In this document: one piece after another, positions 1 through 8,664 of the stretch
Position numbering within the stretch: the stretch's first letter is position 1
How the letters are laid out: each line of letters begins with the position of its first letter
Notes under the pieces: model-generated
Told to the model about the DNA's origin: nothing
The model's input: only the letters and a program-made list of their open reading frames with translations
Databases searched by the model: none
Position numbers and translations under genes: made by a program
From: Streptomyces sp. MUM 178J
Lineage (GTDB): Bacteria; Actinomycetota; Actinomycetes; Streptomycetales; Streptomycetaceae
Assembly (NCBI RefSeq): GCF_022414575.1
Contig: NZ_JADWYQ010000032.1
Coordinates: 15,336-79,335, forward strand
Direction: 5' to 3'
DNA: 64,000 nucleotides

Positions 1-279
1 GGGGCGGGCGAACTGCACCGCTCTCTGTCGAAGCCGGCCTTCCTCGCAGCGGTGCGGAGGCTCCTTCCGGAGATCACCGAAGCCGATCTGCGGCCCGCCG
101 CGGCGGGTGTGCGCGCACAGGCCGTACTGCGCGACGGCACGCTCGTGGACGACTTCCTCATCCATGAGTCCCCCCGCGCGGTCCACGTGCTGAACGCCCC
201 CTCCCCCGCGGCGACCGCCTCCCTCCCCATCGGCCGCGAAATCGCCGCCCGGGCGCTGGCGGCCCTGGCGGAGGGATAG
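1..279 (+). CDS. lhgO: L-2-hydroxyglutarate oxidase, C-terminal part (partial)
   Basis: The reading frame is open from the first base and ends at a TAG at 277-279, so only the last 92 residues are present. The fragment reads through ELHRSLSK, a conserved PEITxADLRP stretch, GVRAQAV, an acidic DDFLI segment and [14 protein letters not shown]. This is the usual C-terminus of the FAD-dependent LhgO/YgaF family, which oxidises L-2-hydroxyglutarate to 2-oxoglutarate. A GTG inside the frame at 52 is not the true start, because homology runs upstream of it. The FAD-binding N-terminal domain lies outside the window. Sure of the family, less sure of the exact substrate. Confidence 0.85.
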   Translation, partial: GAGELHRSLSKPAFLAAVRRLLPEITEADLRPAAAGVRAQAVLRDGTLVDDFLIHESPRAVHVLNAPSPAATASLPIGREIAARALAALAEG

Positions 280-282
280 GGG

Positions 283-357
283 CCGGGGCTCCGCCCCAGA
301 CCCCGTCCCCGGGGCTCCGCCCCCGGACCCCGCTCCTCAAACGCCGGCGAGGCTGAA
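283..357. repeat. Streptomyces-type GC-rich intergenic repeat
   Basis: Two copies of a GGGGCTCCGCCCC-type unit, each followed by a GACCCCG element, lie head to tail and run into an AACGCCGGCGAGGCTGAA segment. From memory, this combination recurs at many gene ends in Streptomyces genomes. It lies between the stop of lhgO and the start of trmB. Each unit is self-complementary, so it can form hairpins and may act as a terminator. Confidence 0.6.
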
Positions 358-402
358 TTGCCGCCGCAGGCCCGCTGCTCCGGGCCGTAGAATCGGGGCA
401 TT

Positions 403-1221
403 GTGTCTGAGCAGCTTCGAAACGCCGTGCCCGGTGACCGTCCCGACCGCGCACCGTCCGGCGCCACCCCTGTGAGTCACCGGGCCAAGGGGGAACCGCG
501 CTTCCCCGGCGGTCCCGCCGCCGATCCCGCAGGATCGCACCACGAGCGGCGGATCCGGAGCTTCCAGCCGCGGCGGAGCCGGGTCACCGCGGGGCAGGCC
601 GACGCGCTGCAGCGGCTGTGGCCCGTCTGGGGTCTGGACATCGACGGCCGGCGCGTCCTCGACCTGGACGAGATGTTCGACGGGCTGCCCGTCGTCCTCG
701 AGATCGGTTTCGGCATGGGCGAGGCCACCGCTCAGATGGCCGCGGAGGACCCGCACACCGGCATCCTCGCGGTCGATGTGCACACCCCCGGTCAGGGCAA
801 CCTGCTCGCCCTGGCCGAGCGCAACGGCCTGTCCAACGTCCGGGTGGCCAACGGCGACGCGATCATCCTGCTCCGCGAAATGCTGCGGCCCGGCTCGCTC
901 GACGGCGTGCGCGTCTACTTCCCCGACCCCTGGCCCAAGAAGCGGCACCACAAGCGACGGCTGATCCAGCCCGAGTTCCTCACGCAGGCCGCCGAGCGGA
1001 TGAAGCCCGACGCCGTGCTGCACTGCGCCACGGACTGGGAGCCGTACGCAGAGCGGATGCTCGAGGTGCTCACCGCGCACCCGGACTTCCAGAACACCCA
1101 GCCGGACGGCGGGTACGCCCCCCGCCCCGCGTTCCGGCCGCTGACCCGATTCGAAGGCCAGGGACTCGAGAAGGGCCATGTGGTGCACGACCTGCTGTTC
1201 CGCCGGGTATCACCCTCCTGA
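403..1221 (+). CDS. trmB: tRNA (guanine-N7-)-methyltransferase TrmB
   Basis: A 272-residue SAM-dependent methyltransferase that forms 7-methylguanosine at position 46 of tRNAs. The SAM-binding motif VLEIGFGMGEAT is at residues 98-109. The family signature YFPDPWPKKRHHKRR follows at about 172-186 and holds the catalytic aspartate and tRNA-binding basic residues. The GTG start at 403 gives a roughly 55-residue basic, disordered N-terminal extension, common in actinobacterial TrmB. The gene stands alone, 50 nt before a PrsW-type protease gene on the same strand. Confidence 0.95.
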   Translation: MSEQLRNAVPGDRPDRAPSGATPVSHRAKGEPRFPGGPAADPAGSHHERRIRSFQPRRSRVTAGQADALQRLWPVWGLDIDGRRVLDLDEMFDGLPVVLEIGFGMGEATAQMAAEDPHTGILAVDVHTPGQGNLLALAERNGLSNVRVANGDAIILLREMLRPGSLDGVRVYFPDPWPKKRHHKRRLIQPEFLTQAAERMKPDAVLHCATDWEPYAERMLEVLTAHPDFQNTQPDGGYAPRPAFRPLTRFEGQGLEKGHVVHDLLFRRVSPS

Positions 1222-1271
1222 TCGCAGCTACAACACGGTCGCACACTGTCAGTACGCCTCGTTAGGGTCGT

Positions 1272-2624
1272 GTGGTGTCCGAGTCCCCGCCGCAGCCTCA
1301 GCAGTCGCCGCCGCAGCCGCCGCCTCCGCTGCGCTCCCCGCAGCAGCTGGCGGAGCTGCTCGCCGCCGTGCCCGAGCGCTCCCGGTGGCGCTACAAGCCG
1401 CGCCGAGTCTCACACCTGTGGCGCAGCAAGGCCGTCCGGGCCGGTGCGGTCATCACCCTGCTGGCCCTGTGCGGGCTGATGATCCTCGCGCTGGTGCGCG
1501 AGGAGACCGGCACCCGTGGCTTTCTGGTCGGCCTGGGCCTGGCCACCCTTCCGGTCCCCCTCCTGATGGCCGCGTTCCGCTGGCTGGACAGGGTGCAGCC
1601 GGGCCCCTGGCGGAACCTTCTGTTCTCCTTCGCCTGGGGCGCCTGCGCCGCCGCCCTTGTCGCGATCATCGCCAATACCTTCGCGACGCGCTGGATAGCC
1701 ACGGCCACCGCGGACCCGGCGAGTGCGGACACACTCGGCGCGACGGTCATAGCCCCGGTGGTCGAGGAGAGTGCCAAGGCCGCCGCGATCTTGCTGATCT
1801 TCCTCTTTCGGAGACGGGACTTCACGGGGATCGTGGACGGCGTCGTCGTCGCGGGCTTCACCGCCACCGGCTTCGCCTTCACCGAGAACATCCTGTACCT
1901 GGGCAGCGCCTTCGGCGAAGACCAGACGCTCGGCACCTCGGGTCTGGAGTCGGTGACCGCCGCGACCTTCTTCGTGCGGATCGTGATGTCGCCGTTCGCC
2001 CATCCGCTCTTCACGGTGCTCACCGGCCTCGGTTTCGGGATCGCCGCCCTCGCGGCCCGGCAGCGCCGGTTCCGCAGGACGGCGCTGCCGGTCCTCGGCC
2101 TCCTGCTCGCGATGGGCGTGCACGCGCTGTGGAACGGCTCGGCCACGCTCCTCGGCCCCTGGGGTTTCTACGCCGTCTACGGCGCGTTCATGGTTCCCGC
2201 CTTCGGGTTGCTGACCTGGCTGACGATCTGGTCTCGGCAGCGTGAGCTGCGCACGATATCCAGGCATCTGCCCGCGTATGCGGCGGCTGGGTGGCTGTCC
2301 CCGGACGAGCCGCCCGCCCTGTCGTCGATGCGGGCGAGGGCGATGGCACGCGACTTCGCCCGGCATACGTTCGGCAGGCCCGCGGCGAACGCGGTGTCGG
2401 AGTACGAGTCGCTGGCGACCACACTGGCGTTTCTGCGCCACCGGGCCCACCGGGGCACGGCCGGAGAGGACTTCGCGGAGCGGGAGCGGGAGCTGCTGCA
2501 CCATCTGTGGCAGCGAAGGGAGGTGGCCGGACCCGCACTGACGTACGCGGCACGGGCGTCGGGCCGGGTGTGGTCCCCGCCGCCGCACCGGGACTACGGC
2601 GGCTACAACCCGTACCGCTCCTGA
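1272..2624 (+). CDS. PrsW-family intramembrane metalloprotease
   Basis: A 450-residue multi-pass membrane protein of the PrsW family, whose B. subtilis founder makes a site-1 cut in an anti-sigma factor. A proline/glutamine-rich N-terminus of about 50 residues precedes some eight hydrophobic segments between about 57 and 320. The PrsW signature is complete: EESAK at 165-169 and FTENILYL at 203-210, followed by a conserved HPLFT segment and a GVHALWN segment that supply metal-binding histidines. A soluble, arginine-rich tail of about 120 residues follows. GTG codons at 1272 and 1275 are both possible starts. The substrate is unknown, and no anti-sigma factor gene is adjacent. Confidence 0.85.
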   Translation: MVSESPPQPQQSPPQPPPPLRSPQQLAELLAAVPERSRWRYKPRRVSHLWRSKAVRAGAVITLLALCGLMILALVREETGTRGFLVGLGLATLPVPLLMAAFRWLDRVQPGPWRNLLFSFAWGACAAALVAIIANTFATRWIATATADPASADTLGATVIAPVVEESAKAAAILLIFLFRRRDFTGIVDGVVVAGFTATGFAFTENILYLGSAFGEDQTLGTSGLESVTAATFFVRIVMSPFAHPLFTVLTGLGFGIAALAARQRRFRRTALPVLGLLLAMGVHALWNGSATLLGPWGFYAVYGAFMVPAFGLLTWLTIWSRQRELRTISRHLPAYAAAGWLSPDEPPALSSMRARAMARDFARHTFGRPAANAVSEYESLATTLAFLRHRAHRGTAGEDFAERERELLHHLWQRREVAGPALTYAARASGRVWSPPPHRDYGGYNPYRS

Positions 2625-2862
2625 GCCATGGCGGGCGGACCCGACGCCGGCAGTTCGGCGGCGGCGAGCAATCGGGCAGCTGCTCCACCGCAGGACCGGC
2701 AGCCCTGGCGTCGGGGGGTGTGCGCCAGAGCTGCCGGGGTTCGGGGTGCGGACGCTGCCACCGTACGCGGGCGCGGCGTGCCTGTGCGGCGCGGCGCTCC
2801 GCCGGACGGTGGGCGTCCGGGGCCGTCCGGAGTCGTCCTCGGCAGTTGCAGTCGTCGGAGCG

Positions 2863-3945
2863 TCAGACCGTCAGGCCCTTGTCACGCAGCCACGCCATCG
2901 GGTCGACGCCGGCCCCGCTCGGTGTGTGCACCTCGAGGTGGAGGTGGGGGCCGGTCACATTGCCGGTCGCGCCCACCCGCCCGATGGTCTCGCCGGTCGT
3001 CACCTTCTGCCCGGCGCTCGCGGTCATGGAGGAGAGGTGCGCGTACCAGACCTCGGTGCCGTCCTCGAGCTCCAGCACGATGCGGTAGCCGTACGAGCCC
3101 GACCAGCCGGCGGACTTGACCGTGCCGCCGTGGACGGCCTTGACGGGGGTGCCCGTCGGCGCGGCGAAGTCGAGGCCGGTGTGCTGACCGGAGGACCACA
3201 TGGACCCGGCCTGGCCGTAGGTGGAGGTGATGGTGTACGAGGAGGTGGGCAGGGAGTAGCTCGCGGCGAGCTTGGCGAGGCGCTCCGCCTCCGCCTTGGC
3301 CCTGGCGGCCTCCTCCGCCTTCCGCTTCTCCTCGGCGGCCTTGGCTTCGGCCGCCTCCTGCTGCTTCGCCGCCTCCGCCGCGGCCTTCTCTGCGGCGGCC
3401 TGCTCGGCTGCTGCCTTGGCTTCCGCTTCGGCCGCGGCCTGCTGCTGCTCGGCCTGCTGGAGGATGCGGGCGCGCAGGGCCTCGCCCGCGCCGCCCGCAC
3501 TCGACTCGGCGGGGTCGGAGCCGAGCATGGCGAAGGGCCCGCTGCCCGCACCGTCCTGGCCGGCCGGGCCGGATTCGGCGGACACCTCGCTGCCCTCGGA
3601 GTCGCCCGAGCCGTCGGCGTCGCCGGAGTCCTCGGCGTCGCCGATCAGGGCGCCGACGCCCGGGAGGGACTCGGCGTCGGGGAGGTCCGGAAGGGAGATC
3701 GAGACGGCGGGCTTGTCCTGGGCGGTGGCCAGGCCGCCCGCGCCGACCGCGGCGATGACGCCCACGCCGAGCACGGTGGAGCTGCGGGCGAGTCCCCCGC
3801 GCTGCTTGACGACGCGGTGCCGGCCGCGCACCGGACGGACGGAGTCCTCGGTGGGGTTCCACTCCCCCCAAGACCGCTCTGCAGCCCGCTCACCGAAGTA
3901 GGCGGATTCGAAGGGTGCTTCAGGGGCAGGTGTGTTGGACGCCAC
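2863..3945 (-). CDS. M23-family (LytM-type) peptidoglycan endopeptidase
   Basis: A 360-residue exported protein. A cytoplasmic N-terminus of about 50 residues is followed by a hydrophobic segment (about 53-70), an acidic serine/glycine-rich linker, and a long alanine/lysine/glutamate coiled coil (about 155-235). The C-terminal M23 domain has QHTGLDFAAPTGTPV (first zinc ligands H and D), WYAHLS and GPHLHLEVH (HxH). M23 enzymes cut peptide cross-links in the cell wall; the coiled coil is typical of EnvC/NlpD-like activators. The GTG start at 3945 has an AAAGGAG ribosome site at good spacing. A c-di-AMP riboswitch upstream fits control of wall hydrolysis by osmotic or turgor signalling. Confidence 0.9.
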   Translation of the reverse strand: MASNTPAPEAPFESAYFGERAAERSWGEWNPTEDSVRPVRGRHRVVKQRGGLARSSTVLGVGVIAAVGAGGLATAQDKPAVSISLPDLPDAESLPGVGALIGDAEDSGDADGSGDSEGSEVSAESGPAGQDGAGSGPFAMLGSDPAESSAGGAGEALRARILQQAEQQQAAAEAEAKAAAEQAAAEKAAAEAAKQQEAAEAKAAEEKRKAEEAARAKAEAERLAKLAASYSLPTSSYTITSTYGQAGSMWSSGQHTGLDFAAPTGTPVKAVHGGTVKSAGWSGSYGYRIVLELEDGTEVWYAHLSSMTASAGQKVTTGETIGRVGATGNVTGPHLHLEVHTPSGAGVDPMAWLRDKGLTV

Positions 3946-3967
3946 GGAGGCGTACTCCTTTCCTTCC

Positions 3968-4110
3968 TTCTCGCCTACCGGGTTAGCTGACGGGTTCGGA
4001 GCAGGAAGGTCTCCTACGGCCCTCCGCAGGCTGCGAAGGCGTCCGATTCACCCCAAATAGTGGTTCCCCGGCTCCCTTTCGGAATTCGGCGCACACGCAC
4101 GGCGCCGCCT
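3968..4110 (-). promoter_or_regulatory. c-di-AMP riboswitch (ydaO-yuaA class)
   Basis: On the minus strand the leader of the M23 peptidase gene carries the conserved blocks of the ydaO-yuaA aptamer in order: CCGGGGAACCA (about 4060-4072), GGGGTGAATC (about 4047-4056), then GACCTTCCTGCTCCGAACCC (about 3990-4010), and CAGCTAACCCGGTAGGCG near 3973-3990. These match the class I remember from Streptomyces wall-hydrolase leaders. The aptamer ends about 25 nt before the GTG start of the peptidase. In actinobacteria c-di-AMP binding usually turns such genes off. No separate expression-platform terminator is obvious. Confidence 0.9.
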
Positions 4111-4337
4111 CTGGCGACGGCTGGGACGACCGCGTTGCGTTATCGAACGTTAATAGACACCCGCACGGGAATCCAAGCTGTTCCGTCTGATCTTTAAGTT
4201 CTTTGCGCGGGACATAACCGGACACAAGGCCATGGAAGCGGGCGAGTTGAGTGGACCTCAGGCCCTTCCGAGCCCCTTCTTGGACTGGTCCAGCATCTGA
4301 CTGTGTGTCAAATGTTATGCGGAGGGCTCCCTCTCGA

Positions 4338-5495
4338 TTACGGACGGTCGTCATCCGTCCCGGCCCGGACGACCGGCACGGTCCTGCGCTTTCGCGGCTG
4401 CCGCTCCGTCGGGCGCATCACGGCCAGCAGCGCCATGTCGTCGGTGGTGCCGCCGCCCGTGTGCCTCCGCACATCCGCGACCAGCGCGTCCAGCAGTTCC
4501 TCGGGACCGGGGAAGATCCGGCCGCTGAGCCGCTCCCCCGGGTCGTAGAAGACGCCGTGCGAGTCACGCGCCTCGGACAGCCCGTCGGTGTAGAGCAGCA
4601 GCGTCGCCCCAGGGGGCAGTGGCCGCTCCTCCGCACGGTCCGGCCAGCTCCCCAGGTCCCCCATGCCCAGAGGCAGCGCCGCCTCGGACGGCTCCAGCAT
4701 GTCCACACGCCCGTCGGCGTACAGCAGCAGCGGCGCGGGGTGCCCCCGGTTCACCACCCGCAGGGCGTCCACGGGCCGCGAGATCTCCGCGAGCACCGCC
4801 GTGGTGAACCCCTCGACCGCGTCCAGCCCGCTGCGCCGCGTCCCCTCGCGCGCCAGCGCCCGCTCCAGCCGCCCCGCGACGCCCTCCAACGACCGCTCCT
4901 GCTCCGCGGCCTCCCGGAACGCCCCGATGACCACGGCCACGGCCTCCACCGCGCCCAGCCCCTTGCCCCGTACGTCCCCGACCACCAGCCGCACCCCGTA
5001 CGGCGTGTCCTGTACGGCGAAGAGGTCGCCGCCGATGAACGCGTCCTCCTGCGCCGCCTCGTACCGCGCGGCGACCTGCAGCCCGCCGATCCGGTCCGCG
5101 GGTGAGGGCAGCACGGCGCGCTGTGCGGTCTCCGCGATCACCCGCGCGGAGGCGAGCCGCTGGTTGCTGCGCCGTACGACGTCGTTGATGAGCAGCGCGA
5201 GAGCCGCCACCGTCACCAGCGTGGTGGTCTCGGTCAGTGCCGTGATCTGGGCGGCGGTCTCGTTGTAGGCGTGCATCCCCATGGCGCCGACCACCGCGGC
5301 GAGGCCGGTGATCGCGGTGGCGCGCCAGGAGAAGAAGGGCGCGGCGATCAGCGGGGAGGCGGCGAACATGGGGACGGCGGTGAACTTGGCCGGCGTCGCG
5401 AGGTCGAAGAAGATCGCGCCGAGGATCATCAGACCGGGCAGCAGGCGGACGAGGAGCTGCGCCGAGCTCATGCCGTCGTGCCGTCGCTGCCCCAC
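4338..5495 (-). CDS. Membrane-anchored PP2C-family (RsbU/SpoIIE-type) serine/threonine phosphatase
   Basis: About 385 residues. Four or five hydrophobic segments fill the first 120 residues (for example LLPGLMILGAIFF and LVTVAALALLIND). A SpoIIE/RsbU-type PP2C phosphatase domain follows, with GGDLFAV, VVGDVRGKGLGAVEAVA and LLLYTDGLSEARD, the metal-binding aspartate motifs. Such proteins dephosphorylate anti-anti-sigma factors in partner-switching cascades; no partner lies nearby. I chose the GTG at 5495 because AGGAG precedes it. An ATG at 5471 is the alternative. The open frame runs further upstream through the tRNA-fMet gene, which is not credible. Confidence 0.85.
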   Translation of the reverse strand: MGQRRHDGMSSAQLLVRLLPGLMILGAIFFDLATPAKFTAVPMFAASPLIAAPFFSWRATAITGLAAVVGAMGMHAYNETAAQITALTETTTLVTVAALALLINDVVRRSNQRLASARVIAETAQRAVLPSPADRIGGLQVAARYEAAQEDAFIGGDLFAVQDTPYGVRLVVGDVRGKGLGAVEAVAVVIGAFREAAEQERSLEGVAGRLERALAREGTRRSGLDAVEGFTTAVLAEISRPVDALRVVNRGHPAPLLLYADGRVDMLEPSEAALPLGMGDLGSWPDRAEERPLPPGATLLLYTDGLSEARDSHGVFYDPGERLSGRIFPGPEELLDALVADVRRHTGGGTTDDMALLAVMRPTERQPRKRRTVPVVRAGTDDDRP

Positions 5496-5640
5496 CTGTG
5501 CTCTCCTGCCCAGTCCGTCAGGCCGCGGACCGTACCGCGCCCCTTCCAGGCTGGCCGGAGCCGCGCCGCACGGCGACCCGGCCGTCGGCTGACCGGACGA
5601 TGCCCTGCCGCTCACCCGCGAAGCCGCCGGAGGTACGACG

Positions 5641-5681
5641 ACGGCGGCCCGGCACTTCTGTGAGAAGTGCCGGGCCGCCGT
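5641..5681. terminator. Perfect 19-bp hairpin downstream of tRNA-fMet
   Basis: Positions 5641-5659 pair perfectly with 5663-5681 around a 3-nt loop, in the gap between the tRNA-fMet gene and the phosphatase gene. It lies directly 3' of the tRNA in the direction of transcription, as a Streptomyces terminator would. There is no U-tract, which is usual in this genus. Confidence 0.75.
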
Positions 5682-5689
5682 GCTGCGAG

Positions 5690-5763
5690 TAGCGGGGACA
5701 GGATTTGAACCTGCGACCTCTGGGTTATGAGCCCAGCGAGCTACCGAGCTGCTCCACCCCGCG
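5690..5763 (-). tRNA. tRNA-fMet (CAT), initiator
   Basis: A 74-nt cloverleaf with anticodon CAT. Initiator identity shows in the three consecutive G-C pairs at the base of the anticodon stem (GGG/CCC) and in the unpaired first acceptor position (C1 opposite U72). The 3' CCA is not encoded. A strong hairpin follows at 5641-5681. The gene stands alone. Confidence 0.95.
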
Positions 5764-6130
5764 TCGGTGCACACCACCTTACGCCATCCGAAGGGCTGCC
5801 GACGACACGGTTTCCGGCCGCCGGGTCCGACGACTCGCCCGGGGCCCTTTCACACGCCCGAGTGAGCGCGCCCACGGACGCCCCCGCGTGAACCGCGCGA
5901 ACCGCGCGAACCGCGGGCCGCCGGATGCCCGCCGATCAGCTCAGCACCGCCGAAAACCGCCGCAGAAGATCCTATGAACGTCCATACGCTTTTCTGCGGT
6001 TGTCCGAGAACCGAGACCGTCTCCGGTCCCGGAGAACTCAACGCTCCCCATCAGACCGCTGGAGATATCTCATGCGCGTTGCTCTGACCGGCGGCGGCTC
6101 CCTCCCTGAGGCACGAAACGAGGTCCCTCC
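5764..6130. other. Intergenic region between tRNA-fMet and galE, with 9-bp triple repeat
   Basis: This 367-nt gap holds the divergent promoters of tRNA-fMet (minus) and galE (plus). A GAACCGCGC unit is repeated three times in tandem at 5890-5916. A short open frame from 6072 begins like a Rossmann protein (MRVALTGGG) but stops after 26 residues, and I do not call it. No other gene is visible. Confidence 0.5.
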
Positions 6131-7156
6131 ATGTCCGCAACGGTCCTGGTGACCGGCGGCGCCGGATTCATCGGCAGCCACACCTGCGTCGAGCTGCTCG
6201 AACACGGCTACGTGGTCGTCGTCATCGACGACCACTCCAACAGCTCGCCCCACGCTCTGGAACGCGTCGCGAAGGTCGCCGGCCGCCCCGTCGCCGCCGC
6301 GTACGAGGCCGATCTGCGGGACCGGGCCGCGCTGGACCGCGTGTTCGCCGCCCACCGCATCGACGCGGTCGTGCACTTCGCGGCGAAGAGGGCCGTGGGC
6401 GAGTCCGTGGAGAAGCCGACGGAGTACTACGACGTCAACCTCGGCGGCACAACGGCGCTGCTGCACGCCATGCGGGTGCACGGCGTGCAGCGGCTGGTCT
6501 TCTCGTCGTCCTGCTCGATCTACGGCGACGCCCCCGTCGGCATCCCGCTCACCGAGAACGACCCCGCCGCCCCCACCAATCCGTACGCCACCGCCAAATG
6601 GCTCTGCGAGCAGCTCCTGGCCGACGCCTGCCGGCACCAGCCGGAGCTCAGCGTCCTGGCACTGCGCTGCTTCAACCCGGTCGGAGCGCACCCGAGCGGT
6701 CTGCTGGGCGAGGACCCGCACGGCGTGCCGGGCAACGTCATGCCGTACCTCGCCCAGGTGGCCGTCGGCAGAAGGGACCGGCTGAGCGTCTTCGGCGACG
6801 ACTATCCGACGGCCGACGGCACCGGAGTGCGCGACTACATCCATGTCGTGGACGTCGCCGACGGCCACCGCGTCGCCCTCGAACACCTCGGCGACGACCG
6901 CGGGATGCGCGTCTTCAACCTGGGCACCGGGGTGGGGACGTCCGTCCTGGAGCTGATCGCCGCGTTCCAGGCCGCCTGCGGCCGGCCCATCCCGTACGAG
7001 ATCATCCGCCGCCGCCCCGGAGACGTGGCAGCGCTGGTGGCGGACCCGGGCGCGGTGGCCCACGCATGGAACTGGACCGCCTCCCGCGGTCTTGCCGCGA
7101 TGTGCGCCGACGCCTGGCGCTTCCAGGACCTCAATCCCGACGGCTATCCGGACTGA
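6131..7156 (+). CDS. galE: UDP-glucose 4-epimerase
   Basis: A 341-residue extended SDR enzyme interconverting UDP-glucose and UDP-galactose. The NAD-binding GGAGFIGS motif is at 9-16. The catalytic serine lies in SSSCS (125-129), and the Tyr/Lys pair in YATAK (Y152, K156). NPxGAHPSG and the C-terminal WQ-type NPDGYPD end match the family, and the length is normal. The ATG follows GAGG. ugd starts 32 nt downstream, so the two probably form a bicistronic unit making UDP-galactose and a UDP-uronic acid for cell-surface polysaccharide. SSSCSIYG is slightly unusual (SSSATVYG in E. coli) but keeps the key residues. Confidence 0.93.
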   Translation: MSATVLVTGGAGFIGSHTCVELLEHGYVVVVIDDHSNSSPHALERVAKVAGRPVAAAYEADLRDRAALDRVFAAHRIDAVVHFAAKRAVGESVEKPTEYYDVNLGGTTALLHAMRVHGVQRLVFSSSCSIYGDAPVGIPLTENDPAAPTNPYATAKWLCEQLLADACRHQPELSVLALRCFNPVGAHPSGLLGEDPHGVPGNVMPYLAQVAVGRRDRLSVFGDDYPTADGTGVRDYIHVVDVADGHRVALEHLGDDRGMRVFNLGTGVGTSVLELIAAFQAACGRPIPYEIIRRRPGDVAALVADPGAVAHAWNWTASRGLAAMCADAWRFQDLNPDGYPD

Positions 7157-7188
7157 CCTGCTTCACAACGGTTCAAAGGAGACAAGAC

Positions 7189-8664
7189 ATGCGGTTGACC
7201 GTCATCGGCACGGGATACCTGGGCGCCGTGCATGCGGCGTGCATGGCGGAGATCGGACACGACGTCCTCGGCGTCGACACCGACGCCTCCAAGATCAAGA
7301 AGCTCGCCGCCGGCAGCCCGCCCTTCTTCGAGCCGGGGCTGGGCGAGATCCTCGACAGGAACGTCCGCTCCGGGCGGCTGCGGTTCACCACCTCCCTGCG
7401 GGAGGCCGCCGACTTCGGAGACGTCCACTTCATCTGCGTGGGCACGCCCCAGCGGCACGACTCGCCCGCCGCGGATCTGCGGCACGTCGACGCGGTCGTC
7501 ACGGGCCTCACCCCTCATCTGCACCGCCGCTGCCTGATCGTGGGAAAGTCGACCGTCCCGGTGGGCACGACGGTCCGGCTGGCCTCTCTGGTCGACGGGC
7601 TCGCCCCCGAGGGCGGCGGCGCGGAGATCGCCTGGAATCCGGGGTTCCTGCGCGAGGGGTTCGCCGTCCAGGACACGCTGCGTCCCGACCGGCTGGTGGC
7701 CGGCGTCCTGTCCGCCCAGGCCGATCAGACCCTCCGCGCGGTATACGCGCCGATGCTCACCGCGGGCGTCCCGTACCTCTGCACCGACCCCGCCACCGCC
7801 GAACTGGTGAAGGCCGCGGCGAACTCCTTCCTCGCCACCAAGATCTCGTTCATCAACGCGATGGCCGAGGTGTGCGACGCGGCCGGGGCGGACGTGGCGA
7901 CCCTGGCCGACGCCATCGGGCACGACACCCGCATCGGGCGGCGCTGTCTGACCGCGGGGCTCGGCTTCGGCGGCCGACGCCTGCCCAAGGACATCCGCGC
8001 CTTCGCCGCCCGCGCCCGGGAACTGGGTGTGGGCAACGCCGTGGAATTCCTCCGCGAGATCGACTCGATCAATCTGCGGCAGCGGCGGCGGACCCTGGAC
8101 ATCGCCAGGGAGCTCGTGGGCGGAGACCTCTCCGGGCGGCGGGTCGCGATCCTCGGGGTGACATTCAAGCCGGACAGCGACGACGTACGGGACTCACCCG
8201 CCCTCGCCGTGGCGGAGGCGGCTCTCCTCGAAGGCGCACAGCTGCGCATCCACGACCCGGAAGGTGCGGAGAACGCCCGCGCGGTACTGCCCGAGCCGGA
8301 GTACGCGCCGGACGCGGCCACCGCGGTCCGGGACGCCGACATCGTCCTGCATCTGACCGAGTGGGCCCCGTACCGCGCGCTGGACCCGGCCGCGCTGGCC
8401 CCGCTCGTGCGGACCCCGAGGATCCTGGACGCACGCAACGCCCTCAACGCACCGCGCTGGCGGGCGGCGGGGTGGACCGTGCGCACCCTGGGCCGCCCGA
8501 CGCCCGGCGGCGCCGCCGGCCCGGCGGCGTCCCTGCTCCCCGGACAGCACCCCGCGGCCGCCGTCCGTCACCCCGCGGGTGACATGGCGGGAGGCGACGC
8601 GGGCGCGTCGGCGGACTGGACGGCGCCCGGCGACCGCGAGGCGCTGAGAGGCGTGCCAAAGTAG
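7189..8664 (+). CDS. ugd: UDP-glucose 6-dehydrogenase family protein, catalytic cysteine missing
   Basis: A 491-residue member of the UDP-glucose/GDP-mannose dehydrogenase family, which oxidises UDP-glucose to UDP-glucuronate in two NAD-dependent steps. It has GTGYLG (7-12), VGTP (84-87), STVPVGTT (121-128), ELVKAAANSFLATKISFIN (205-223) and GVTFKPDSDDVRDSP. The active-site motif GGxCxPKD, however, reads GGRRLPKD (261-268), so the thiolate cysteine is arginine 264 (codon 7978-7980, CGC). Without it the second oxidation should fail. The tail beyond about 440 is disordered. The ATG at 7189 follows AAAGGAG, and galE is 32 nt upstream. The frame is otherwise intact. A sequencing error, a pseudoenzyme or an altered reaction are all possible. 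Confidence 0.85.
   Translation: MRLTVIGTGYLGAVHAACMAEIGHDVLGVDTDASKIKKLAAGSPPFFEPGLGEILDRNVRSGRLRFTTSLREAADFGDVHFICVGTPQRHDSPAADLRHVDAVVTGLTPHLHRRCLIVGKSTVPVGTTVRLASLVDGLAPEGGGAEIAWNPGFLREGFAVQDTLRPDRLVAGVLSAQADQTLRAVYAPMLTAGVPYLCTDPATAELVKAAANSFLATKISFINAMAEVCDAAGADVATLADAIGHDTRIGRRCLTAGLGFGGRRLPKDIRAFAARARELGVGNAVEFLREIDSINLRQRRRTLDIARELVGGDLSGRRVAILGVTFKPDSDDVRDSPALAVAEAALLEGAQLRIHDPEGAENARAVLPEPEYAPDAATAVRDADIVLHLTEWAPYRALDPAALAPLVRTPRILDARNALNAPRWRAAGWTVRTLGRPTPGGAAGPAASLLPGQHPAAAVRHPAGDMAGGDAGASADWTAPGDREALRGVPK

Noticed and set aside
5496..5777. N-terminal extension of the PP2C phosphatase frame through tRNA-fMet
   Set aside because: It would translate a tRNA gene and a terminator; a good ribosome site supports the GTG at 5495.
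6072..6152. Short frame beginning MRVALTGGG before galE
   Set aside because: It resembles a Rossmann start but stops after 26 residues and overlaps galE; probably chance or a tiny relic.
6503..6535. Loss of the GalE catalytic serine because the motif reads SSSCS instead of SSSAT
   Set aside because: The serine at the catalytic position is still there, and Tyr152/Lys156 are intact.
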